Below are positions 29,155 through 37,072 of a stretch of DNA of 64,000 nt, in pieces (within the stretch, counting starts at the first letter, position 1; each line of letters begins with the position of its first letter). The translations under genes and the position numbers were made by a program. Source of the DNA: Pedobacter riviphilus. GTDB lineage: Bacteria; Bacteroidota; Bacteroidia; Sphingobacteriales; Sphingobacteriaceae. The notes under the pieces are model-generated. The model did no database searches and had not been told where the DNA came from. It worked only from the letters and a program-made list of their open reading frames with translations. Location of the stretch: contig NZ_CP061171.1 of the NCBI RefSeq assembly GCF_014692875.1, positions 2,232,001-2,296,000 on the forward strand. The letters run 5' to 3'.

Positions 29155-29862
29155 ATGGAAGAGCATAAAGAAAAGTGGTTTTCATTATATATTTTTTATC
29201 ATGAAAATGCTGACAGGCTTTTGATAGAACTTATCCATCCTTTTATCCGGCAATGGCGCAGGCCCTGGTTTTTTATCCGTTATTGGGAGAGAGGGAATCA
29301 TATCCGTTTGAGGTTAAAAGCGGCAGAAAACGAACATAGTGCTATTATTAAAGCATTAAGCCCGGGTAATGCAGCTATTAAAACTATTCAGACAGCCAGA
29401 TATGAACCCGAAATAGACAGGTACGGAAATTACGAAAGTATAGTCTGGGCAGAACAATATTTTGAATGTTCTTCTCATTATGTATTGAATTGGATCGTAA
29501 AAAGAGAGGCAAATCAGTCGATCATTACCCAGGCTATAAAGCTGCATCTATCATTACTTCACACTTTAAAGTGGGATGAAGAAACTTTAATGGCCGTATG
29601 TAATTTCTTTTTAGATGGCTGGTTACCAAAATTATACAACTCAACCGATCCGAGGGAAGAACAGCGGACATTTTGGTTAAGCCAGTTTGAAAAAGTTTTT
29701 GTTCCGCTGAAAAATCAAACGCTCCAGGCAGGCAAGCAGTTTTGGCAGCAACTTAACCAGGATATTGTGGATGATGATTTAATGGAATATTTATCAAAAA
29801 CGACTAAAGTGATATGTTCGTACCAAAAGATTGATTTTGAAAAAACAAGATGTTTCAGGTGA
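29155..29862 (+). CDS. Thiopeptide-type biosynthesis protein (LanB elimination domain)
   Basis: 235 residues. WFSLYIFYHENADRLL at the start and FFIRYWERGNHIRLRLK (39-55) are the hallmarks of the SpaB_C / thiopeptide-type bacteriocin biosynthesis family. In LanB systems this domain removes glutamate from the activated Ser/Thr. Acting with the separate upstream protein it completes a split dehydratase. The spacing (7 bases) suggests equal expression. Confidence 0.87.
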   Translation: MEEHKEKWFSLYIFYHENADRLLIELIHPFIRQWRRPWFFIRYWERGNHIRLRLKAAENEHSAIIKALSPGNAAIKTIQTARYEPEIDRYGNYESIVWAEQYFECSSHYVLNWIVKREANQSIITQAIKLHLSLLHTLKWDEETLMAVCNFFLDGWLPKLYNSTDPREEQRTFWLSQFEKVFVPLKNQTLQAGKQFWQQLNQDIVDDDLMEYLSKTTKVICSYQKIDFEKTRCFR

Positions 29863-29989
29863 TATCGAGTTTTATGCACATGAACAATAACCGCTTAGGT
29901 ACTTCAAATTATGAGGAGGCTTATATCATGTATGTTATTACAGTATGCCTCCGGTTTATACATGAAAATTCAATCCAGCAATCCTCAGA

Positions 29990-31891
29990 ATGTTTACTGT
30001 AGAAGAAATCAAAAGACTGAAAGATCAGCTATATGAAATTTATGGTGAATTAATTTCCAGTTTAAAAGAAAATAAGCAGGAAATCTGGTGGCAAACGCCG
30101 TTTTACATCAATCCGGATGAGTATGAATTCAGGGAAAGTTACGACCTTTTTAACGGTAACTGTGGTATTATCCTATTCTTTTTGGAATTATACCAGTTCG
30201 ATGGAAACAGTGATCATTTAAGGATAGTGGACAAAGGGATGCACCGAATCTTAAATGCCAATGCCGTACAGCATCCAAAGTTTTTCGCACTTTATACCGG
30301 ATTAGGTGGTGTGATTTATACCTGTTTAAAGGTTTTTGAGGTTGCGGGCAATACTTTTTACAAAGAAAAAGCGCTTGAACTCACTTTGGCCCATAAAGAG
30401 GAATTAACAGCAGGTTTATCGAAAGCAGATCTTCTAAGCGGCTATAGTGGTAATTTATTGATGTTGACCTTACTTTACCATCATACTGGTGATAATGAGG
30501 TATTAAATATGATTAGTTTATTGATTGAAAGGCTGATTACAGAAGCGCGGATATCAGAACAGGGTTTAAAATGGGATTATTCCAGTTCAAAAAAAGCTTA
30601 TGATAGCATGACTGGCTTTTCGCATGGTGCAGCTGGTATTGCCTTGGTTTTAATGCAGGTTGGTCAATATTTTAAAGCCAGCGGTTTGAACTATCTTGCA
30701 GATGAAGCCCTAAAATATGAGATGCAATATTATTACAGCCCAGCGAAAAACTGGTTGGATCTGCGTCTTGGGCCGCACCGCTTAAATAAGGCCGATGTAC
30801 ATGAGTGGAAACTGCAAACCTTTTTAGCTGAAATGACCGATGTAAATGCCTGGGCCCATGGTGCGGCCGGAGTTGGCATTACAAGGCAAATGGCATTGCA
30901 GCTTACCAAACAGAAACAGTACCGATTAAGCTGCAGCAATGCGCTGCAACGGTGTTTGGATGATTTAGAAAAGTTAGACCGCACAGATTTTACTTTGGTG
31001 AGCGGTTACTGTGGTATGATTCCGCTTCTACTAAACCATAAGATGAAAGCCCAAATTGTTCTGATCTTGGATAAAGCCAAAATGCTTTACCAAAAAACAA
31101 ATAGTTATAATACCTACGTTTCATGCGGATGTGACGATTACGGATTACTCTCCGGAAAATCTGGTATTGGTTATATCATCCTGAATGTTTTGAATAATAA
31201 AACTACCAACAGCATACTAACACCAGAATTGCCTAAAAATTATGGAAAATCTATTTTTGAAGATAACTATACCGAAAAACAGGTTAAAAAATCAGTTTTT
31301 TCAAAATACTATACCAGAACATTGGAGGAATTAAAAGCTGTTGATTCAACAATTTTTGATGTTAAAGATATCAATGAGTTTAAAATGAAACTGGAATTGC
31401 TGGTGTTGGCATCCAGTAATACAAGAATTCAAAAAATATTCGATTTGGAAGGCAAGCTGGTTGACTTGTGGAAACAGCACAAAGGCTATTTCAGTTTCGA
31501 ACAGAAATACAGGTATTTGTATAAAATGGCCAACGAAAGCCTTTCTATAACCGATCAGGCTTTGATGGCCAAATCTTTCGGCTTAAGCGGGCATATAGAA
31601 CTTTATCACCACCACGATGATTTGAATGATCCAAATGTTCTTTTATTGATCAGTGAAGGGAGTGGAATAAAGGAGTTAAGCGTGGGTGTGTTTGCCGCGA
31701 TGATTATAAATACAATTTCTAAGAAAAGATTAACAGGAGTAGAGCTTGTAAAGTCGATTCAAGCTCTTCTTTTTGAAGAGAATCCAACTAAAAAGTCTTT
31801 GACTGGGTTAGAAAACAAAGTAGTTAAACAGATCCGGTTGTTGATTAAGGTCGGCTTTGTAATGGTTCATTGGGTAGATAAAACCGGTTAA
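29990..31891 (+). CDS. LanC-like cyclase homologue with altered metal site and C-terminal extension
   Basis: 633 residues, far above the usual 400-430 of LanC. Residues 50-405 show the LanC repeats (YDLFNGNCGIILFF, LLSGYSGNLLML, TGFSHGAAGIALVL, AWAHGAAGVG, LVSGYCGMIPLLL, LLSGKSGIGYIIL). In LanC enzymes zinc is held by Cys of W-C-x-G and by Cys-His of C-H-G. Here those positions read WAHG (289 is Ala) and LVSG (337-338 are Val-Ser). Cys341, Cys379 and Cys381 are possible substitutes. Residues about 405-633 are an added region; its last 70 residues have a helix-turn-strand pattern like a PqqD/RRE winged helix, which is my inference. Expected role: forming thioether rings, but loss of the normal site leaves this open. 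Confidence 0.8.
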   Translation: MFTVEEIKRLKDQLYEIYGELISSLKENKQEIWWQTPFYINPDEYEFRESYDLFNGNCGIILFFLELYQFDGNSDHLRIVDKGMHRILNANAVQHPKFFALYTGLGGVIYTCLKVFEVAGNTFYKEKALELTLAHKEELTAGLSKADLLSGYSGNLLMLTLLYHHTGDNEVLNMISLLIERLITEARISEQGLKWDYSSSKKAYDSMTGFSHGAAGIALVLMQVGQYFKASGLNYLADEALKYEMQYYYSPAKNWLDLRLGPHRLNKADVHEWKLQTFLAEMTDVNAWAHGAAGVGITRQMALQLTKQKQYRLSCSNALQRCLDDLEKLDRTDFTLVSGYCGMIPLLLNHKMKAQIVLILDKAKMLYQKTNSYNTYVSCGCDDYGLLSGKSGIGYIILNVLNNKTTNSILTPELPKNYGKSIFEDNYTEKQVKKSVFSKYYTRTLEELKAVDSTIFDVKDINEFKMKLELLVLASSNTRIQKIFDLEGKLVDLWKQHKGYFSFEQKYRYLYKMANESLSITDQALMAKSFGLSGHIELYHHHDDLNDPNVLLLISEGSGIKELSVGVFAAMIINTISKKRLTGVELVKSIQALLFEENPTKKSLTGLENKVVKQIRLLIKVGFVMVHWVDKTG

Positions 31892-31920
31892 TTACGCTAA
31901 GCACCATATACTTAACCAAA

Positions 31921-31942
31921 CAAGGCGCCCTAAAGCGCCTTG
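31921..31942 (-). terminator. Terminator between lanC-like gene and precursor gene
   Basis: Perfect 8-bp GC-rich stem (CAAGGCGC and complement) with loop CCTAAA. The T-containing tail is on the minus strand, 20 bases after the precursor stop, so it mainly serves the precursor gene, perhaps also stopping the plus-strand operon. Confidence 0.7.
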
Positions 31943-31963
31943 AGATGAAAACACCTTTATCAA

Positions 31964-32155
31964 TTAACAGATAACAGTAGTACACTTAACAGGAGGGGTG
32001 TGGTGATCATCTGTTTGTTCAGTGTGGGTAGGCTCTGAAAGGTTACCCAAACCGCCTGATAAACGCATGGCCACTTCGCTATCAATACTGGTTACAAAAC
32101 TCTCTAATTGAAGGTCTTCTAAGCTTAAAGTGATTTTTTCTGATTGATTTTTCAT
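31964..32155 (-). CDS. Lanthipeptide precursor with double-glycine leader
   Basis: 63 residues. The leader (1-35) contains ITLSLEDLQLESF and ends in RLSGG, a standard C39 cleavage site. The 28-residue core after GG has one Ser, six Thr and two Cys, with the run HTPPVKCTTVIC at its end, and is unusually rich in His and Asp (EQTDDHH) for an antimicrobial lanthipeptide. Thr upstream of Cys58 and Cys63 give two possible thioether rings. It faces the biosynthetic operon, ends 72 bases from the lanC-like gene and has its own promoter region with operator dyads. Precursor identity rests on leader type, Cys/Thr pattern and position. Confidence 0.85.
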   Translation of the reverse strand: MKNQSEKITLSLEDLQLESFVTSIDSEVAMRLSGGLGNLSEPTHTEQTDDHHTPPVKCTTVIC

Positions 32156-32188
32156 AAAATAATTGATTTAATATTGATGCCTACTGGT

Positions 32189-32218
32189 GGTTACGGGGTT
32201 TCGGCTTATCCCCGGTTG
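32189..32218 (-). promoter_or_regulatory. Hairpin in leader of precursor mRNA
   Basis: On the minus strand a CGGGG / CCCCG stem closes a loop of about 11 bases within the presumed 5' leader of the precursor transcript. Possible mRNA stabiliser; no known riboswitch recognised. Confidence 0.4.
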
Positions 32219-32296
32219 CAACAGCACTAAGTTAGTTAATTGCAACTATGTTGCAAAATAAAGATCTATATTTATGCAACTATGTTGCATAAATAT
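32215..32296. promoter_or_regulatory. Three operator-like sites upstream of precursor gene
   Basis: Site 1 GTTGCAAC (32215-32222). Site 2 TTGCAACTATGTTGCAA (32240-32256), a perfect 7-3-7 dyad. Site 3 (32268-32296) has perfect 13-bp arms around the same TAT spacer, inner part TGCAACTATGTTGCA. On the minus strand site 2 overlaps a TTATTTTG sequence resembling the -7 element and site 3 covers the -33 region. The same half-sites lie before the exporter gene. Confidence 0.78.
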
Positions 32297-32386
32297 TTCA
32301 ACACAGATGTAATAATCTGTAAATCAATAATTTAAAATCATACGAAAAGAGATGAAAACTCAGGTAATTGCTGAATTGAATGGATG

Positions 32387-32602
32387 TTATTTCCTGTTTT
32401 TGGAAGCCACAAACACAATTACCCCGGCTATCAAAATAATCCCGCCTGCATATGGTGGCCAATTAACTGACTTTTCTCTGTCAGCAGATATTTGAATAGG
32501 ACCAGCATCAACTAATTTTTCTTTTTTAGTATAGGTAAAACCTGTCCAGATGAGCATAGCAATGCCCACAACGATCAATATAAGTCCCAATGTTCTGTTC
32601 AT
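32387..32602 (-). CDS. Small DUF3185-like membrane protein
   Basis: 71 residues with two helices: LGLILIVVGIAMLIWTGFTY near the N-terminus and GGIILIAGVIVFVAS near the C-terminus, joined by a charged loop. This fits the DUF3185 family of small inner-membrane proteins with no known function. Not obviously linked to the lanthipeptide cluster despite being next to it. Confidence 0.75.
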   Translation of the reverse strand: MNRTLGLILIVVGIAMLIWTGFTYTKKEKLVDAGPIQISADREKSVNWPPYAGGIILIAGVIVFVASKNRK

Positions 32603-32644
32603 AATATTTTATTTATATCAGAACAGTACCTGATCCATTATGTT

Positions 32645-33457
32645 TTATTGAAATGAATAACCAACGCTTATTTTTTGTGCATAATTAACATTATCAGCCA
32701 TTTCGAGCGAAAGAGAAAAATGTTTGATATACAAGAAGTAGCTAAAAACCCAACCCATCGAATTTTTACCCCTAATCAGATCATTTGTTTTAGTACCAGA
32801 TCTAAAACTATTTGCAAAGTTAGGAGTTCCACCAATAAAAAGTCTAAAAGCATGCCTGATATCATGATTATCCCTTACTCTCCAGATAACCTCTGTAGAT
32901 AGTCCTGTGGTCCAAAGCACCTTCCTGTTTGTAACGGCTACATAATCAGGAATGCGGTTGCTATAAACCTGCTGTCTGAATTTGGTGTATGCTCCACCTT
33001 CAAAGCTTAGCGCATTTTCAAAGTTGATGTATCTAAAATCTGTATTTCCATTAGCTGAGGTATTGTGAAGGCCAGTAGAGAATCTTAAACCAATACCACT
33101 GATCGATTTTTTAAAGGGTGGGAGGTAATTTTTTGAGTCTTCTGTATTGCTATCCTGATCTCCACCCGAAGCCTTTCCCGCATAACCGAAAATTCCATAA
33201 GAAATATTTGCTTTCTTAAAGGTATGCGACTGACTTATATTTGCCATTCCCAATTCGAAACCAGTACCGGCGCTCGGTGAAGCAGAACCGGCATAACTTG
33301 CTGACAAATTTGTTAAAGTTTTAACACTATCTGCACCCATTGCCTTTGGTATATATCCCATATTGTTCCCCAAAATAGCCGGAGTAAGGAAAGATGTGCA
33401 GGAAGTAAATGCGGTAAGGAAAAGTAAAGAAGAAAGAGCGGTAATTTTAATTTTCAT
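32645..33457 (-). CDS. Lipoprotein with barrel-like features, unknown
   Basis: 270 residues with a lipoprotein signal (AFTSC, Cys20) and then many Gly/Ser/Tyr-rich alternating segments ending in VNYAQKISVGYSFQ, a C-terminal Phe-Gln typical of outer-membrane strands. I do not recognise the family. It precedes the small membrane-protein gene by 42 bases on the same strand. Confidence 0.65.
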   Translation of the reverse strand: MKIKITALSSLLFLTAFTSCTSFLTPAILGNNMGYIPKAMGADSVKTLTNLSASYAGSASPSAGTGFELGMANISQSHTFKKANISYGIFGYAGKASGGDQDSNTEDSKNYLPPFKKSISGIGLRFSTGLHNTSANGNTDFRYINFENALSFEGGAYTKFRQQVYSNRIPDYVAVTNRKVLWTTGLSTEVIWRVRDNHDIRHAFRLFIGGTPNFANSFRSGTKTNDLIRGKNSMGWVFSYFLYIKHFSLSLEMADNVNYAQKISVGYSFQ

Positions 33458-33472
33458 TTTTTTGATGTTGCT

Positions 33473-33849
33473 TTATTCGTCGAAAAAATCTACCAGCCCA
33501 CCTATATAATACTCCTGAATCCCTTCGGTAAAATCCTCATAATCTTCGTCAGGGATATTGGTCTGTCTAAATTCCAGTGAAGTTCCTTTTTTATCTTCGT
33601 GCAGTTTGATGGTTACAATAGAAGGCTCATTTTCTTCACCAAAAAACCATTGCTGTACAATCTGTTTACCATAAGTAAATTCGATGTTTTTACCGGTGAT
33701 ATCACCATCCCAGAAAGAAAACTCTGTTCCCGGCACTTCTTCAAACTCTACTTCGGCACCCGTCCATAATTTTATGCTGATATCTTTGGTAAGCGCTAAA
33801 TAAACTTCTTCTGGTGGGCAGGTATGTAGGTGTATTTTTTAAAGTCCAT
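33473..33849 (-). pseudogene. SRPBCC (AHSA1-like) domain protein, frameshifted
   Basis: The intact frame covers only the last 87 codons. Upstream, ATG at 33849 opens MDFKKYTYIPA, which runs into a stop; in the next frame PEEVYLALTKDISIKLWTG continues into the intact part. One missing C in the GCCCACC run (about 33813-33822) explains both. Repaired, it is about 125 residues with FWDGDITGKNIEF and IVQQWFFG, an AHSA1-type START/SRPBCC fold with a hydrophobic ligand cavity. Either a real inactivation or a sequencing error. Confidence 0.8.
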
Positions 33850-33922
33850 AAATATTTTTTGATATAAAACACAAAGCTAAGAATGTAATATGAAAATAGG
33901 GTTGATAAAATTAAGACCAGGT

Positions 33923-35113
33923 TTATTTAAATGCATTTAACCCGGTTACATCCATTCCTGTAATCAGTAAATGTATATCGTGTGTGCCTTCGTAGGTAAC
34001 CACCGATTCGAGGTTCATCATGTGTCGCATAATCGAGTATTCGCCGGTAATCCCCATTCCGCCAAGCATTTGGCGTGCGTTTCGGGCAATATCGAGGGCA
34101 ATTTCTACACTGTTTCTTTTTGCCATCGATATTTGTTCTGCAGAAGCTCTGTTTTCACTTTTCAGTACGCCCAAGCGCCAAACCAAAAGCTGGCCTTTAG
34201 TAATTTCGGTCACCATTTCTGCCAATTTCTTTTGCTGTAACTGAAAACCGCCAATAGGTTTCCCAAATTGAATACGCTCTTTTGAATAACGCAAAGCGGT
34301 ATCATAACAGTCCATTGCTGCACCCAATGCGCCCCAGGCAATACCATAACGGGCCTGATTTAAGCAGCCCAATGGACCTTTTAATCCGCTTATTTCAGGA
34401 AAAACATTCTCTTTTGGCACTTTTACATTATCAAAAACAAGTTCGCCTGTAGCTGAAGCACGCAAACTCCATTTGTTGTGTGTTTCAGGAGTCGAAAATC
34501 CTTCCATTCCACGTTCAACTACCATTCCCCTGATTTTGCCCGATTCATCTTTTGCCCAAACTACTGCAATATCTGCAAATGGTGCATTACTGATCCACAT
34601 TTTTGCACCATTTAGAATATAATGGCTTCCAGCATCTTTAATATTGGTTACCATGCCACCCGGATTGGAGCCATGATCTGGTTCTGTTAAACCGAAACAG
34701 CCCATCATTTCGCCACTGGCCAATTTTGGCAGGTATTTTTTACGCTGTTCTTCGGTTCCATAAGCATAAATTGGGTACATCACCAACGAACCCTGAACAG
34801 ATGCAGTGGAGCGGATGCCTGAATCGCCACGTTCTATTTCCTGCATCAAAATCCCATAAGCCGTATAATCCAAGCCTGCACCACCGTACTCAACCGGAAT
34901 GGTTGGGCCGAAAGCACCAATATCGGCCAGGCCTTTTATTAAATGCTTTGGAAATTCTGCTTTTTGTGCATAATCTTCAATAATCGGACTCACTTCTTTT
35001 TTTACCCAATCTCTGGCTGTAGCACGGATTAATTTGTGCTCATCGGTTAACAATTCATCCAATAAATAATAGTCTGGCGCCTCGTACAGGTCTTTTTTTA
35101 CTGATTTGCTCAT
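33923..35113 (-). CDS. Acyl-CoA dehydrogenase, glutaryl-CoA dehydrogenase-like
   Basis: 396-residue FAD enzyme that oxidises acyl-CoA at the alpha-beta bond. Visible: CFGLTEPDHGSNPGG (FAD/substrate loop), KMWISNAPFADIAVVWA, and TYEGTHDIHLLITGMDVTG near the C-terminus with the catalytic Glu, in the arrangement of glutaryl-CoA dehydrogenase. Glutaryl-CoA dehydrogenases also decarboxylate in lysine/tryptophan breakdown; the exact substrate is inferred from resemblance. It is transcribed alone, divergent from folB. Confidence 0.85.
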   Translation of the reverse strand: MSKSVKKDLYEAPDYYLLDELLTDEHKLIRATARDWVKKEVSPIIEDYAQKAEFPKHLIKGLADIGAFGPTIPVEYGGAGLDYTAYGILMQEIERGDSGIRSTASVQGSLVMYPIYAYGTEEQRKKYLPKLASGEMMGCFGLTEPDHGSNPGGMVTNIKDAGSHYILNGAKMWISNAPFADIAVVWAKDESGKIRGMVVERGMEGFSTPETHNKWSLRASATGELVFDNVKVPKENVFPEISGLKGPLGCLNQARYGIAWGALGAAMDCYDTALRYSKERIQFGKPIGGFQLQQKKLAEMVTEITKGQLLVWRLGVLKSENRASAEQISMAKRNSVEIALDIARNARQMLGGMGITGEYSIMRHMMNLESVVTYEGTHDIHLLITGMDVTGLNAFK

Positions 35114-35151
35114 GTAATTCGTGTTATCTGGTTAAGAAATCGCGTTAATTT

Positions 35152-35159
35152 CAAAGGTA
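35152..35159 (-). promoter_or_regulatory. -7 element of acyl-CoA dehydrogenase gene
   Basis: TACCTTTG on the minus strand, about 38 bases before the ATG; no clear TTTG at the -33 position. Confidence 0.45.
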
Positions 35160-35200
35160 ACAATTTACGGCAAGGGGCATTATATTCATGAATAAAAAAT

Positions 35201-35208
35201 TAATTTTG
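35201..35208 (+). promoter_or_regulatory. -7 element of folB
   Basis: TAATTTTG, a full match to TAnnTTTG, 17 bases before the folB ATG. The -33 position is weak. Confidence 0.5.
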
Positions 35209-35225
35209 CAGCATACAAAATATAC

Positions 35226-35594
35226 ATGAGCCATTTCAAACAAACCGTAGCGTTAAAAGATGTAAAATGCTTTGCCTTACATGGATATTACCCAGAAGAG
35301 CAACTTATTGGAAATCATTTTGTTGTAGATCTCGAAACAGAGTTTACGCCGCAAGGTTTTGATGATGAAATAGGTCAGACCGTTAATTACGAAGACCTGA
35401 ATGCTATCATTCTCGAAGAAATGAAACACACACAAAAGCTTTTGGAAACTGTTTTGAAGAATATCATTTCTAAAGTCATTAAATTATATCCTTTTGTTGA
35501 AACTGTACAGGTGAGTATGAAGAAATTAAACCCACCAATGCCGGGCCAGATTGGACATTCCTTTGTTAAACTTACTTACACATCAGCCAATTAA
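35226..35594 (+). CDS. folB: Dihydroneopterin aldolase
   Basis: Converts dihydroneopterin to 6-hydroxymethyl-dihydropterin in folate synthesis. 122 residues, normal for the family, with ALHGYYPEEQLIGNHFVVD (pterin-binding Glu region), VNYEDL, and VSMKKLNPPMPG carrying the conserved Lys. It is followed at once by an FAD-linked oxidase gene whose ATG is one base after the folB stop, so the two are co-transcribed though not functionally linked in any obvious way. Confidence 0.92.
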   Translation: MSHFKQTVALKDVKCFALHGYYPEEQLIGNHFVVDLETEFTPQGFDDEIGQTVNYEDLNAIILEEMKHTQKLLETVLKNIISKVIKLYPFVETVQVSMKKLNPPMPGQIGHSFVKLTYTSAN

Positions 35595-35595
35595 A

Positions 35596-36999
35596 ATGAA
35601 TTTTACGAAGATAAATGCTGAAATTTTAGCAGAAATTAAAGCTGCTATTGGAGCAGATAAGGTTTTTACTGATGCTGATAGTTTAGAAAATTACAGTCAT
35701 GATGAAACTGAGGATTTACGTTACCAACCAGAGCTGGTGGTAAAGCCAACTTCGCCTGAAGAAGTTTCTGCTTTATTGAAAATCTGTAATACATATCATG
35801 TACCCGTTACGCCGCGTGGAGGTGGGACAGGTTTAAGCGGGGCCGCTTTGCCGATTTATGGCGGTGTTTCTTTATCGATGGAAAAGTTTAAGACTATTCT
35901 TGATATTGATACCGAAAACTTGCAGGCAACCGTTGAACCAGGGGTGATTACCGAGGAATTTATCAATGCCGTAGCCGAAAAGGGCCTTCTATATCCGGTT
36001 GATCCAAGCAGTAAAGGATCTTGCTTTATTGGTGGTAACGTGGCGCATGGTTCTGGTGGGCCAAGGGTAGTAAAATATGGCACCATACGAGAATATATCT
36101 TAAATCTTGAAGTAGTTCTGCCTAATGGCGATATTATATGGACTGGTGCCAATACTTTAAAATATGCATCGGGTTACAACTTAACACAGTTGATGATCGG
36201 ATCGGAAGGTACACTGGCTGTGGTGACCAAAATTGTAACTAAATTATTGCCTAAACCTAGTCAATCCGTTTTAATGATGGGCTCCTTTAGCACCAATGAA
36301 GATGCATGTGCAGCGGTTTCCGCAATTTTTAGGGCAGGTGTAACGCCATCGGCTTTAGAGTTTATGGAGCGGAAAGGAGTAGAGTGGGTAATTAAATTCG
36401 ATGATATTAAATTCGATTTAAAAGATGATGTTGCTGCCCTGTTAATGATTGAGTTTGATGGAGATGATTTGGACGATATTTTTAAAAACTGTGAGAAAAC
36501 CAATATCGTTTTAGAAGAACATAATTGCACGGAAGTACTGTTTGCAGATACTGCGGCTCAAAAAGAAGAACTCTGGCGGATGCGTAGAACCATGGCAGAA
36601 TCAGTTAAATCAAACTCTGTTTATAAGGAGGAAGATACGGTTGTGCCGCGAGCAGCTTTACCTAAACTTGTTAATGGTATAAAAGAAATTGGTGCCAAAT
36701 ATGGCTTCGAAAGTGTTTGTTATGGGCATGCAGGCGATGGAAACCTGCATGTAAATATTATTAAAGCCGGAATGAGTGACGAAGACTGGAAAAACAAACT
36801 CAAATTCGGTATCGCAGAAATATTCGAATTAACCACTGCTTTAGGCGGAACATTATCTGGCGAGCATGGTATTGGCTTAGTCCAAAAAGATTTTATGCCA
36901 ATTAAATATTCTGAAATCCATCTTAATTTAATGAGAGGCATTAAAAACATCTTTGATCCTAACGGAATATTAAACCCTGGCAAAATTATGCCTGATTAA
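35596..36999 (+). CDS. FAD-linked oxidase, glycolate oxidase GlcD / D-lactate dehydrogenase family
   Basis: 467 residues from the ATG at 35596 (the frame extends into folB but MNFTKINAEI is the natural start). The FAD_binding_4 domain shows TPRGGGTGLSGAALPIYGG, GSGGPRVVKYGTIREYIL and SGYNLTQLMIGSEGTLAVVT; the C-terminal FAD-oxidase domain shows YGHAGDGNLHVNI and GGTLSGEHGIG. It oxidises a 2-hydroxy acid such as D-lactate or glycolate; which one cannot be told. Confidence 0.88.
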   Translation: MNFTKINAEILAEIKAAIGADKVFTDADSLENYSHDETEDLRYQPELVVKPTSPEEVSALLKICNTYHVPVTPRGGGTGLSGAALPIYGGVSLSMEKFKTILDIDTENLQATVEPGVITEEFINAVAEKGLLYPVDPSSKGSCFIGGNVAHGSGGPRVVKYGTIREYILNLEVVLPNGDIIWTGANTLKYASGYNLTQLMIGSEGTLAVVTKIVTKLLPKPSQSVLMMGSFSTNEDACAAVSAIFRAGVTPSALEFMERKGVEWVIKFDDIKFDLKDDVAALLMIEFDGDDLDDIFKNCEKTNIVLEEHNCTEVLFADTAAQKEELWRMRRTMAESVKSNSVYKEEDTVVPRAALPKLVNGIKEIGAKYGFESVCYGHAGDGNLHVNIIKAGMSDEDWKNKLKFGIAEIFELTTALGGTLSGEHGIGLVQKDFMPIKYSEIHLNLMRGIKNIFDPNGILNPGKIMPD

Positions 37000-37006
37000 T
37001 TTTACT

Positions 37007-37067
37007 CGTCACCCTGAACTTGTTTCAGGGTCTTTATATAGATGCTGAAACAAGTTCAGCATGACGG
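37007..37067. repeat. Paired-palindrome intergenic repeat, copy 4
   Basis: Two hairpins, CCCTGAACTTGTTTCAGGG and GCTGAAACAAGTTCAGC, whose cores are exact complements of each other, bounded by CGTCA and TGACG. Lies between two convergent gene ends and could act as a terminator for both. Confidence 0.8.
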
Positions 37068-37072
37068 CTATT

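Noticed and set aside
29874..30002. 42-codon ORF between the SpaB_C gene and the LanC-like gene, ending in SSECLL, considered as a second precursor.
   Set aside because: No double-glycine leader, no Thr/Cys pattern as in the other precursor, and it overlaps the LanC-like start. Likely chance.
32352..32490. Plus-strand ORF beginning MKTQVIAELNG near the operators.
   Set aside because: Mostly antisense to the DUF3185-like gene and without leader-peptide features.
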